A DNA stretch of 64,000 nucleotides from contig CAWJPU010000001.1 of the NCBI GenBank assembly GCA_963844805.1, forward strand, positions 310,001 through 374,000, read 5' to 3'. Positions 17,490 to 25,107 of the stretch are shown here, in pieces. The stretch comes from JACCZR01 sp963844805 (GTDB lineage Bacteria > Actinomycetota > Thermoleophilia > Solirubrobacterales > Thermoleophilaceae). Below the pieces are notes generated by a model that was given only the letters and a program-made list of their open reading frames with translations, was not told where the DNA came from and ran no database searches. A program made the position numbers and the translations under genes. The number at the start of each line of letters is the position of its first letter. Within the stretch, counting starts at the first letter, position 1.

Positions 17490-19479
17490 GTGTCTGAGCA
17501 CCGTCTGCCCGAGCCGGACCGCCCGTGGGTGATGCGCACCTACGCCGGCCACTCCACGGCGAAGGACTCCAACGAGCTGTACCGCAAGAACCTGGCGAAG
17601 GGCCAGACGGGCCTGTCGGTGGCGTTCGACCTCCCGACGCAGACGGGGTACGACCCCGACCACGAGCTCTCCAAGGGCGAGGTCGGCAAGGTCGGCGTCT
17701 CGATCGCCCACAAGGGCGACATGCACACGCTGCTCGACGGCATCCCGCTGGACGAGATGAACACGTCGATGACGATCAACGCCACGGCCGCCTGGCTGCT
17801 GGCGCTGTACATGGCCACGGCGGAGGAGAACGGCGTCGCCCGGGACGCCCTCTCGGGCACCACCCAGAACGACATCATCAAGGAGTTCCTCTCCCGCGGG
17901 ACCTACGCCTTCCCGCCCGAGCCGTCGATGCGGCTGATCGCGGACATGATCGCGTTCACCGTCGACGAGGTCCCGAAGTGGAACCCGATCAACATCTGCT
18001 CGTACCACCTCCAGGAAGCGGGCGCGACGCCCGTGCAGGAGATCGCCTTCGCGCTCTCCACCGCCCAGGCCGTGCTCGACGAGGTGCGCCCGCGGGTGTC
18101 CGACGAGGTCTTCCCGCGGGTGTTCGGGCGAATCTCGTTCTTCGTCAACGCCGGCATCCGGTTCATCGAGGAGCACGCCAAGCTGCGCGCCATGAGGCGA
18201 CTGTGGGAGGAGCTCGGCCGTGAGCGATACGGCGTCGAGGACCCCAAGTTCCTGCGCATGCGCTACGGCGTGCAGGTCAACTCGCTGGGCCTGACCGAGT
18301 CCCAGCCCGAGAACAACATCATCCGCATCGTGCTGGAGGCGCTCGCGGTGACGATGGGCCGCGACGCCCGCGCCCGCGCCGTGCAGCTGCCGGCGTGGAA
18401 CGAGGCGCTGGGCCTGCCGCGCCCGTGGGACCAGCAGTGGTCGCTGCGGATCCAGCAGATCCTGGCCTACGAGACCGACCTGCTCGACTACCCCGACATC
18501 TTCGAGGGCTCCCACGTGATGGACGGCCTGGTCGACGAGCTGATCGAGGGCGCCCGCGCCGAGATGGCGATCGTCGCCGAACACGGCGGCGCCGTGGACG
18601 CGGTGCCCTACATGAAGACCCAGCTGGTCGAGTCCCACCGCGCCCGCGTGGGCGCGATCGAGCGCGGCGAGCACAAGGTGGTGGGCCAGAACGTCTACAC
18701 CGAGCACGAGCCCTCGCCGCTGCAGGAGGGCGAGGACGGCGGAATCCTGCGCGTGGACCCCGCCGTCGAGCGGAACTCGATCGAGGCCGTGAAGCGCCTG
18801 GCGCGAGCAGCGCGACGGCGCCGAGGTCGAGCGCGCGCTCAGCGAGCTGCGCGCCGCGGCCGCCGACGAGTCGGTGAACGTGATGCCGGCCACGCTGGCC
18901 TGCGCCAAGGCCGGCGTGACCACCGGCGAGTGGGCCGCCGCCCTGCGCGAGAGCTTCGGCGACTACCGCGCCCCCACCGGCGTCGGCGAGGCCGCCGCCG
19001 CGCCCGAGGACGAGGCGCTGAACGAGCTGCGCGACCGCGTCGAGCGCGTGTCCGAGGCGCTCGGCCGGCGGGTGAAGATCCTCGTCGGCAAGCCCGGCCT
19101 GGACGGGCACTCCAACGGCGCCGAGCAGATCGCCGTCCGCGCCCGCGACGCGGGCATGGACGTGGTCTATGAGGGCATCCGCCTCACGCCGGCGCGGATC
19201 GCCGCCACCGCCGTCCAGGAGGGCGTGCACGTGGTCGGCCTGTCGATCCTCTCCGGCTCGCACGCCGAGCTGATCCCCGACGTTCTGAGGGAGCTCTCCG
19301 AGGCCGGCGCCGACGTGCCGGTCGTGGTGGGCGGCATCATCCCGCCCGCCGACGAGCGCGCCCTGCTGGAAGCGGGCGTGGCCCGGGTCTACACCCCCAA
19401 GGACTTCGAGGTCTCCCGGATCATGGGAGACATCGTGGAGCTAGTGGCCGAGCATCACTCGGCCACGCAGATCGCGTAG
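17490..19479 (+). CDS. ecm: Ethylmalonyl-CoA mutase (B12-dependent), frameshifted near 18800
   Basis: Single-chain adenosylcobalamin mutase of ~662 residues after one +1 insertion. It converts (2R)-ethylmalonyl-CoA to (2S)-methylsuccinyl-CoA. The N-terminal barrel carries RTYAGHSTAKDSNELYRKNL, GLSVAFDLPTQTGYDPDHEL and ICSYHLQEAGATPVQE. These match MeaA/Ecm proteins; methylmalonyl-CoA mutases have RQYAGFSTA, FDLATHRGYDSD and YHMQEAG instead. The C-terminal B12 domain has LVGKPGLDGHSNGAEQI, with the DxHxxG cobalt-ligand His, and GLSILSGSHAEL. The leaderless start GTG 17490 is supported by TAGAAT. Its 3' end overlaps a convergent gene by 25 bases. The chaperone gene meaB follows beyond it. Automatic annotation would probably call this mutB; Ecm fits better, particularly with ccr in the same window. 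Confidence 0.9.
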
Positions 19480-19919
19480 GCGCGCACCGGCCCGCCGCCG
19501 GCCGCCGTCGCGCGCCAGCCGGGCGACGTCGCGCCGCCCTCGGTGCCCGGATCGGGCCGGCTCTCCTTGAGCTGGTTGGTGGCTCCGATCGCGCTGCCAC
19601 CTCCGCTGAGCACGCGGTAGCTGCCGGGGCACTCGGCCACGACGGTGTTGTTGCCCTGCGCCCGCACCGTGATGGTCCCGTTCACCGTCCGCGCCGCGTT
19701 CACCGTGCCCAGCGAGCTCTCCTTGATCGCCCGCCCGCCGAGGGCGCCGCGCTTCATGTCGCGGTCGCGCAGGGATCCGTTGCGCACGTCGACGCTGCGG
19801 ACGCTGTTGTTGCGTATCGACCCCGAGCCGACCGTTAAGGCATAGGAGCTACCCCCAAGTGCGAGGAAGAGCGCGATCGTGGCGACGACGTTGGCGTAGG
19901 TGAGGCGCTTGCGGATCAT
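19455..19919 (-). CDS. Exported protein of the ALGGSSYA / RNNSVRS repeat family
   Basis: 154 residues. The N-terminal signal anchor is TYANVVATIALFLALGGSSY. It is followed by short repeats of the form IRNNSVRSVDVRNGSLRDRD, which look like a small beta-solenoid, and then a Gly-rich C-terminal domain with two Cys (ECPGS and AICVAE). The protein at 31161 has the same anchor and repeat block but a different C-terminal domain, so they are paralogous in their N-terminal halves. The function is unknown; surface location is likely. It is inserted between ecm and meaB on the opposite strand and overlaps the end of ecm. Confidence 0.75.
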   Translation of the reverse strand: MIRKRLTYANVVATIALFLALGGSSYALTVGSGSIRNNSVRSVDVRNGSLRDRDMKRGALGGRAIKESSLGTVNAARTVNGTITVRAQGNNTVVAECPGSYRVLSGGGSAIGATNQLKESRPDPGTEGGATSPGWRATAAGGGPVRAYAICVAE

Positions 19920-19944
19920 GTCGCGACACTAACCTCCCGGCCGC

Positions 19945-20892
19945 GTGGACGCCACCGAGCTCGGACGGCGACTCAGGGAGGGGGACCGCTCCGCGGCGCC
20001 CGCCGCCCTGAACCTGATCGAGGACCGCTCGCCGGGCGCGCGCGAGCAGACCGCGCGGCTGCTGGCCGAGGTCTCCCCCGCCGCCCTGGGCGGCGAGGCG
20101 CCGGCGCACCTGGTCGGCGTGACAGGGCCTCCCGGTGCCGGCAAGTCCTCGCTGCTGTCGGCCCTGGTGGCCCACTGGCGCGCCGCCGGCCGCACCGTGG
20201 CGGTACTGGCCGTGGATCCGTCGAGCAAGCGCTCGGGCGGATCGCTGCTGGGCGACCGCGCCCGGATCGACCACGACCCCCGCGACGATGGCGTGCTGAT
20301 CCGCTCCACGGCGGCCGGCGGACGCCTGGGCGGCCTGGCGGCGCCCACCCGCGAAGCCGCCGACGCCCTCGCCGCGGCCTACGACCTCGTCGTGGTGGAG
20401 ACCGTGGGCGTCGGTCAGTCGGAGACCGACGTCGAGGAGGTGGCCGACACGGTCGCCGTGGTGGTCCAGCCCGGCTCGGGCGACACGCTGCAGTTCCTGA
20501 AGGCCGGGATCATGGAGGTGCCCGACGTCCTCGTGGTCACCAAGAGCGACCTGGGCGACGTGGCCCTGAACGCCCGGCGCGACCTCTCGCAGGCGCTCGT
20601 GTCGCTCGGCGCCCGCGGGACGCCGGTGGTCGCCGTCTCCTCGCTGCCTCCGCCCGAGGGGATCGACAAGCTGGCCGCGGCCCTGGACGAGCACCGGGCC
20701 GGCCTGGACGTGGGCGCCTCGCGCCTGCGGGCGCGCCGCCGGGCGGCGCTGCGCGAGCTGGTAGCCGAGCACGGCGAGGCTGCCCTGCGCGCGCTCGGCG
20801 GGCGCCGGGAGGCCGAGCGCTTCCTCGCGAGCGAGGAGCCCTCCGCTTCCGTCGCCTCTTTGGTTGCCCGCCTCTCCGAGCGCCTGCGGTGA
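19945..20892 (+). CDS. meaB: MeaB/ArgK-type GTPase chaperone of the B12 mutase
   Basis: 315 residues, intact. A G3E-family P-loop GTPase that loads and protects adenosylcobalamin mutases. Motifs in order: Walker A VTGPPGAGKSSLLSAL (~58-73), switch I-like VLAVDPSSKRSGGSLLGDR, switch II ETVGVGQSETDVEEVAD, and the guanine-specificity motif VTKSD. SSLPPPEGIDKLAAAL matches the conserved C-terminal segment. GTG 19945 follows 25 bases after the divergent gene's start. The client is presumably Ecm 0.5 kb upstream, although a methylmalonyl-CoA mutase elsewhere could also be served. Its stop overlaps a tiny membrane protein gene (GTGA). Confidence 0.92.
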   Translation: MDATELGRRLREGDRSAAPAALNLIEDRSPGAREQTARLLAEVSPAALGGEAPAHLVGVTGPPGAGKSSLLSALVAHWRAAGRTVAVLAVDPSSKRSGGSLLGDRARIDHDPRDDGVLIRSTAAGGRLGGLAAPTREAADALAAAYDLVVVETVGVGQSETDVEEVADTVAVVVQPGSGDTLQFLKAGIMEVPDVLVVTKSDLGDVALNARRDLSQALVSLGARGTPVVAVSSLPPPEGIDKLAAALDEHRAGLDVGASRLRARRRAALRELVAEHGEAALRALGGRREAERFLASEEPSASVASLVARLSERLR

Positions 20893-21044
20893 AATTCGCT
20901 GCCCAGGCTGTCGCTCTTCTCGCGCTCACGGCGCTGGTCACGGGGGTGGCTCTTCTCCTGGGTGCGGCCGACCTCGGCACCGCGTTGGGCATCGGCCAGA
21001 TCGCGTTCGTGGCCGGGCTGGTCTACGTGCTCGTGCGGGCGTGA
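20889..21044 (+). CDS. Small two-helix membrane protein coupled to meaB
   Basis: 51 residues from GTG 20889, which overlaps the meaB stop (GTGA). Two hydrophobic stretches are separated by a short polar turn: AVALLALTALVTGVALLLG and IGQIAFVAGLVYVLV. There is one Lys near the start and one Arg near the end. It is a typical short integral membrane protein with no recognisable motif. Composition and the GTGA overlap support a real gene despite its size. The downstream hairpin at 21067-21085 may also end this transcript. Confidence 0.65.
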   Translation: MKFAAQAVALLALTALVTGVALLLGAADLGTALGIGQIAFVAGLVYVLVRA

Positions 21045-21061
21045 AGCGCGTCCCGCACTCG

Positions 21062-21085
21062 AAAAATCGTCAGCGGCGCTGACGA
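21062..21085 (-). terminator. Intrinsic terminator after the MBL gene
   Basis: On the minus strand TCGTCAGC-GCC-GCTGACGA (perfect 8-base arms, 3-base loop) is followed directly by TTTTT. It lies 42 bases past the stop of the MBL gene (21127) and should end the adh-MBL transcript. Confidence 0.75.
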
Positions 21086-21126
21086 ATCTATCGAGGGGTG
21101 TGCGTCGCGGAGCCGCGTGCGGCGCG

Positions 21127-21831
21127 TCAGGCGTTGCGGTCCACCTGGGAGCCGCCCACCACGGCGTCCTCGCCGGAGTCGAAGCGCACCCAGGCCTTGT
21201 TGGTCCCGTCGTAGTCGGGAGCCCAGAGGACGAGGGTCGCCTCCTCATCGCCCACGCGGCAGCGGTCGGTGCCCTCCTCGTCCAGCCCGCGCCAGATGCG
21301 GATGAACGGGTTGTTCTCCCACTCCTCGGCCACGGTGGTGGGCTGGCGGTGGCCGGGGTGCAGGCGGGTCTCCCCGGGCAGCTTCATCAGCTTGTCCATG
21401 ATCGAGCTCCGCAGGTCCGCGAACGTGGTGTGGCCCGGCGCGCGGGTTCCGCCCACCGTGCCCTTGAACAGGACGTCGGCGGTGATGCAGTCGCTGCCGT
21501 TGAACAGGAGGGCGAGGTGGTCCGCGCAGTGGCCGGGGGTAGGAATGGCCTCGATCTCCAGCCCGCCGGAGGTGACCCGCTCGAGGTCCGGATGGCGCAG
21601 CACCGGCACGCCGAAGCGCTCGGCGGTCTCCTCGACGTCGACCACGTGGTCAGCGTGGTGGTGGGTCACCAGCACGTGGGTGATCTCGGTGCCCTCGCGA
21701 TCCACGCGCTCGAGCAGCGGGTCGATCACGCCGTTGCCGTCCACGAGGACGCCGTGGCCGCCGGGCTCGTCGACCACGAGGTAGGCGTTGGAGAGCCAGT
21801 CGGGGTGCTCCACGCGCTGGATGACCATCAT
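21127..21831 (-). CDS. MBL-fold hydrolase paired with class III alcohol dehydrogenase
   Basis: About 234 residues. Metallo-beta-lactamase fold with LVTHHHADHVVDVEETA (HxHxDH), TPGHCADHLALLFN and a bridging-Asp segment DCITADVLFKG. RLHPGHRQPTTVAEEWENNP closes the site, as in glyoxalase II-like hydrolases. Start ATG 21831, with a second ATG at 21828, overlaps the stop of the dehydrogenase gene (ATGA), so the two are co-translated. In actinobacteria a comparable pair (MscR with an MBL protein) acts in mycothiol-dependent formaldehyde or S-nitrosothiol detoxification. By analogy this enzyme may hydrolyse the S-formyl thiol product. That substrate is inference. Confidence 0.8.
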   Translation of the reverse strand: MMVIQRVEHPDWLSNAYLVVDEPGGHGVLVDGNGVIDPLLERVDREGTEITHVLVTHHHADHVVDVEETAERFGVPVLRHPDLERVTSGGLEIEAIPTPGHCADHLALLFNGSDCITADVLFKGTVGGTRAPGHTTFADLRSSIMDKLMKLPGETRLHPGHRQPTTVAEEWENNPFIRIWRGLDEEGTDRCRVGDEEATLVLWAPDYDGTNKAWVRFDSGEDAVVGGSQVDRNA

Positions 21832-22928
21832 GAGAACTCGATCACGCTCCTTATCCCGTCCTGGGCCTCCATCAGCTGGAAGGCATGGTTGACGTCCTCC
21901 AGGCGTACGCGATGGGAGACGAAGGGGTCCACGTCGATGTCGCCGTCGAGGTAGCGACGGACCAGCTGCGGCACCTGGTCGCGGCCCTTGACCCCGCCGA
22001 ACGAGGAGCCCGCGATCCGCCGGCCGGTGATCAGGAAGCGCGGGACCACGTCCAGCGTCTCCCCCTTGCCGGCCACGCCGGCCACCGTGCACAGCCCCCA
22101 GCCCATCCGTGCGGCCTCGACCGCCTGGCGCATCACGGCCACGTTGCCGGTGGCCTCGAAGGTGTAGTCGGCGCCGAAGCCGCCGGTCATCTCCAGGATC
22201 TCGCCGACCGCGTCGGGGCCGCCGGTCATCACGTCCGTGGCGCCCTGGCCGCGCGCCAGCTCCAGGCGCTCCTCGGACAGGTCCACGCACACGATGCGCC
22301 CGGCGCCCTGCAGCCGGCAGCCCGCCACGGCGCCCAGGCCCACCATGCCGGCGCCGAACACGACGCAGGTCGAGCCGGCCTCCACGCCGGCGGTGAACAT
22401 CGCCGCGCCCAGCCCGGTGGACAGGCCGCACGCGAACAGCGCCGCGCGGTCGGGCGGGGCGTCGGGGTCGACCTTGGCCAGCGCGATCTCCGGCATGACG
22501 GTGTACTCGGCGAAGGTCGAGGTGCCCATGAAGTGGCGGATCGGCTCGCCCTCGCGGGCCAGGCGGACGGTCCCGTCGGGCATGTGGCCCTTGTTCTGCT
22601 CCTCGCGGATGGCCAGGCACAGGTTGGTGCGCGGGCTCAGGCAGTGGATGCACTCGCGGCACTGGGGTGAGAACAGCGTGACCACGCGGTCGCCCTCGGC
22701 GACGTCGCGCACCCCCTCCCCCACGTTCTCGACGATGCCGCAGCCCTCGTGGCCGAGCACGGCCGGGGCGTAGCCGGAGGGGTCGGCGCCCGAGGCGGTG
22801 TAGAGGTCGGTGTGGCAGACGCCGCAGGCCTCCAGGCGCACCAGCACCTCGCCCTCGCGCGGCTCCGCCAACTCCAGCTCCTGCACCTCGAGCGGCTGCC
22901 CGAACTCCTCGAGCACCGCAGCCTTCAT
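21828..22928 (-). CDS. Class III zinc alcohol dehydrogenase (S-hydroxymethyl-thiol dehydrogenase type)
   Basis: 366 residues, intact. Catalytic zinc ligands are C38 in ACGVCHTD, H60-E61 in LGHEGCG, and a later Cys. The structural zinc loop has four Cys, SPQCRECIHCLSPRTNLC (90, 93, 96, 104). HFMGTSTFAEYTVMPEI is the class III signature found in formaldehyde-oxidising enzymes. The NAD-binding Rossmann turn is VVFGAGMVGLGAVAG. It oxidises the thiol-formaldehyde adduct to an S-formyl thiol, and class III enzymes also reduce nitrosothiols. In an actinobacterium the thiol is likely mycothiol, though the sequence resembles the glutathione type. First gene of a two-gene operon with the MBL hydrolase. 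Confidence 0.88.
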   Translation of the reverse strand: MKAAVLEEFGQPLEVQELELAEPREGEVLVRLEACGVCHTDLYTASGADPSGYAPAVLGHEGCGIVENVGEGVRDVAEGDRVVTLFSPQCRECIHCLSPRTNLCLAIREEQNKGHMPDGTVRLAREGEPIRHFMGTSTFAEYTVMPEIALAKVDPDAPPDRAALFACGLSTGLGAAMFTAGVEAGSTCVVFGAGMVGLGAVAGCRLQGAGRIVCVDLSEERLELARGQGATDVMTGGPDAVGEILEMTGGFGADYTFEATGNVAVMRQAVEAARMGWGLCTVAGVAGKGETLDVVPRFLITGRRIAGSSFGGVKGRDQVPQLVRRYLDGDIDVDPFVSHRVRLEDVNHAFQLMEAQDGIRSVIEFS

Positions 22929-22984
22929 CTTCACGGTCGGAAAATTACCCCTGCGGGCATCCTGGCCGCAGTTCGGATGGCCAA

Positions 22985-23551
22985 CTATCGCCCTCCGGGC
23001 TCCCGATTCAGATCGGCCAGGTCCTCGGGCGTGTTCACGCTGCGCACCAGCGGCGGCGGCAGTGCCACCCGCACGGGGTCCAGCGCCTCCACGGTGACGG
23101 TCAGGGCCGCGTCGGAGTCCGCGGCGCGGAACGCGTCGAGCGCCACGGGCGAGTAGACGCCGAACACCGGCTGCAGCACGCCCCCGGCCACCGCCACGGC
23201 GGGACTGCCTCCCCCGCCCCCCGCGGCGTCGACCAGTGAGCGGCAGGCGTCGGCGGTCACCCAGGCCATGTCGGCCGCGCACACCAGCACGGGCTCGCCC
23301 GCCCGCTCGAGGGCGTGGGCGATGCCCACCAGCGGGTGCTGGGGGTATTCGGGCTCGTCCCAGCGCTCCACCTCCCCCTCGAGGTCCGGCAGGTCGGTGT
23401 CCGGCTTGCAGACCACGGCCACGCGGTCGCACACCGCCCCCAGGGCGGCGAGCGGCCGGCTGATCAGCGAACGCCCGCGCACCTCCACCGCCGCCTTGGA
23501 GCCGCGGCCCAGCCGCCGGCCGGCGCCCCCGGCCAGCACGGCGCCGATCAA
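22985..23551 (-). CDS. mobA: Molybdenum cofactor guanylyltransferase-like protein
   Basis: 188 residues. The nucleotidyltransferase P-loop-like start MIGAVLAGGAGRRLGRGSKA fits the MobA consensus LAGGxxxRxG-x-K. VLVCAADMAWV corresponds to the metal-binding Asp segment (LVxxxDxP). PLVGIAHALERAGEPV matches the central GPLxGIxxAL motif. MobA attaches GMP to molybdopterin to form the MGD cofactor of formate dehydrogenase and related enzymes. fdhD at 52190 is a functional partner. TTG 23551 overlaps the upstream stop (TTGA), supporting that unusual start. Other GT-A nucleotidyltransferases look similar, so a sugar-nucleotide role is a minor alternative. Confidence 0.75.
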   Translation of the reverse strand: MIGAVLAGGAGRRLGRGSKAAVEVRGRSLISRPLAALGAVCDRVAVVCKPDTDLPDLEGEVERWDEPEYPQHPLVGIAHALERAGEPVLVCAADMAWVTADACRSLVDAAGGGGGSPAVAVAGGVLQPVFGVYSPVALDAFRAADSDAALTVTVEALDPVRVALPPPLVRSVNTPEDLADLNREPGGR

Positions 23552-23952
23552 CCGAGCGCCTCGATGCGGTAGCCGCCGCCCTCGCGGCGGAGCACCAGCT
23601 GGTCCACGATCGGCGCCTGGCCCGTCGCCCGGGTGCGCACGCGCGCCACCGCCTGCCTGGGGTTCACGCGGATGGAGACCAGCTCGATGCTCGGGTTGCG
23701 CAGCTCCCGAGCGGTGGAGCGCAGCAGCGAGGCGCAGTCCTTGCCTCCGGCCCGCCGGCGGGCAGAGGCGGTGAACAGCTCGTTGCAGATCCGCCGGTAC
23801 TCGCCCTTGCGGGTCGCGGCGTCGAGCTCGGTCACCACGCGGGCGACCTGGCGCGGCGCCCCCCTGACCGGCTGCGGGTCCTCGTCGCCGCCCCCGAGGG
23901 AGCAGCCGGCGAGGGCCAGGGCCACCAGCGGCAGCGCCCGCAGCAGCCGCAC
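23548..23952 (-). CDS. Small lipoprotein, function unknown
   Basis: 134 residues from GTG 23952. The signal peptide VVRLLRALPLVALALAGC ends in the lipobox LAGC, so the mature protein begins at Cys and is membrane-anchored. The mature part has a helical segment (VTELDAATRKGEYRRICNEL), a second Cys in GGKDCASLL, and a C-terminal beta segment that reads VRTRATGQAPIVDQLVLR. It resembles the NTF2-like or DUF4878-like exported domains, without certainty. It overlaps the starts and stops of both neighbours, so it forms a run HAD-lipoprotein-mobA on the minus strand. Confidence 0.7.
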   Translation of the reverse strand: MRLLRALPLVALALAGCSLGGGDEDPQPVRGAPRQVARVVTELDAATRKGEYRRICNELFTASARRRAGGKDCASLLRSTARELRNPSIELVSIRVNPRQAVARVRTRATGQAPIVDQLVLRREGGGYRIEALG

Positions 23953-24465
23953 TACGCCGCCGCTTGGGGCGTTACTTCGTCGGCCCACGCGAGCAGGCGC
24001 TGGACCTGCTCGTCGGTGAGGCCCTCGTCCGGGGCGGTCTCCACCAGGAGGGTCGGGGCGCTGCGGGTCGACGCCCAGTGGCGGCAGGAGTCGTCGAGGC
24101 TGTCGTCGATCCAGGCGGATGGCCGCCCGCCCGCGTACTCCTCGATCGCATCGAGCTTCCAGTGAGCCGTGCCGAAGACCGCCCGGCCGTCGAACCTCAG
24201 GCAGGGCAGCTCGCGCTGCTCGAGGCCAAGGATGTGGGGCAGGTACTCGTTGGCCTTCTCCTCCCAGCCCGTCGCCCAGACCAGCTCGTAGCGGTCGGCG
24301 AGGAGCCGCAGCCGGTCGCCGCCGGCGGCGGGAATGCAGTGGGCGACGCCGTCTATCCAGTGGAAGGGGCCGGGCAGCTCGGAGACGCCGGGGTCGAAGC
24401 CGAACAGGCTCATGAACGCCGTCGACGTCCACGAACAGGACCGGCTTCCCGCTGCTCGCGCTCAC
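23952..24465 (-). CDS. HAD-like phosphatase domain protein (frameshift near 24418)
   Basis: About 170 residues. GTG 24465 starts VSASSGKPVLFVDVDGV, the HAD motif I DxDGV that holds the aspartyl nucleophile. One inserted T then breaks the frame before MSLFGFDPG. Later motifs: YELVWATGWEEKAN, where Thr-Gly gives motif II; AHWKLDAIEEYAG, with the motif III Lys; and AWIDDSLDD, the motif IV Asp pair. All four HAD motifs being present suggests an active cytoplasmic phosphohydrolase, with unknown substrate. Its start is divergent from and only 23 bases away from the zinc-ribbon-like gene at 24489. Confidence 0.7.
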
Positions 24466-24475
24466 CCCCTGCGAG

Positions 24476-24481
24476 GATAAT
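24476..24481. promoter_or_regulatory. Shared AT-rich -10 element of two divergent leaderless genes
   Basis: GATAAT on the plus strand ends 7 bases before ATG 24489. Shifted by one base, the minus strand reads CATTAT, 11 bases before GTG 24465. A single element may therefore serve both directions. Confidence 0.45.
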
Positions 24482-24488
24482 GATGACG

Positions 24489-25094
24489 ATGGAGGGCTCT
24501 GCACAGGATTCCGTCGGCACTCGGTCGAGCTGGCTGCGGTGCTACCGCTGCTGGTCCCAGAACCTCGAGGTCCAGCTGCATTACGAGGGGATCCTCAAGG
24601 TCGACCCGGGCACCGGCGAGGCCGTGGACCCCGTCGAGGAGGTCCAGGAGGCCGTCGTCCAGTGCCTCGACTGCCTCCACGACCAGCCTCATCTGAACCT
24701 CGTCTCCTACGACGAGGACGGGCGGCGCGTCAGCCGCATCGAGGCCGTGGAGGACCGCTGGGAGCGGATGGTCACCGGGACCCCGTGGGTGGCGTCCTGC
24801 ACCGTGGGCGTGGACGGCGACCAGGTCGAGTCCTGCTCGGGGCCCGAGGCCGCCGACCACCTGGCCTTCGCCGCCTTCGGCGACCACGGCACGCGCGAGT
24901 TCTTCACCCACGTGCGCTTCCACAAGCACGAGGACGACGGCACGATCGTCATCCACATGCTCGTGGAGCTCTACTCGCGCTCCTCCGAGGAGGCCACCGA
25001 GGTGCTCGAGAACGCCTCGCGCGGCGATCTGACGATCACCTCACTGGCCGAGGAGTCCCGCCCCCCGGCCAGCGGCGCCTCAGAGGCTCACTGA
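24489..25094 (+). CDS. Conserved hypothetical protein with CxxC pairs
   Basis: 201 residues. Near the N-terminus are two CxxC pairs, CYRCWSQN and QCLDCLHDQ, that could form a zinc ribbon. A third region has isolated Cys (ASCTVGV, VESCSG). The rest is acidic and mixed alpha/beta, with a His-rich strand THVRFHKHEDDGTIVIH. There is no signal or membrane segment, so it is cytoplasmic. ATG 24489 is chosen over ATG 24480 and 24483 because those overlap the -10 element GATAAT. I do not recognise the family. It converges with pckG. Confidence 0.65.
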   Translation: MEGSAQDSVGTRSSWLRCYRCWSQNLEVQLHYEGILKVDPGTGEAVDPVEEVQEAVVQCLDCLHDQPHLNLVSYDEDGRRVSRIEAVEDRWERMVTGTPWVASCTVGVDGDQVESCSGPEAADHLAFAAFGDHGTREFFTHVRFHKHEDDGTIVIHMLVELYSRSSEEATEVLENASRGDLTITSLAEESRPPASGASEAH

Positions 25095-25107
25095 GAGCGA
25101 GCGCGCC

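Noticed and set aside
17490..19479. Annotation of the mutase as methylmalonyl-CoA mutase
   Set aside because: The diagnostic segments are those of ethylmalonyl-CoA mutase/MeaA (AGHSTA, DLPTQTGYDPD, SYHLQEAGATPVQE), and the protein is single-chain with ccr and mcl close by.
17432..20000. Possible cobalamin riboswitch before the B12-dependent mutase or meaB
   Set aside because: The gap before ecm is only 58 bases and holds a leaderless -10; no B12-box or riboswitch-sized leader fits before either gene.
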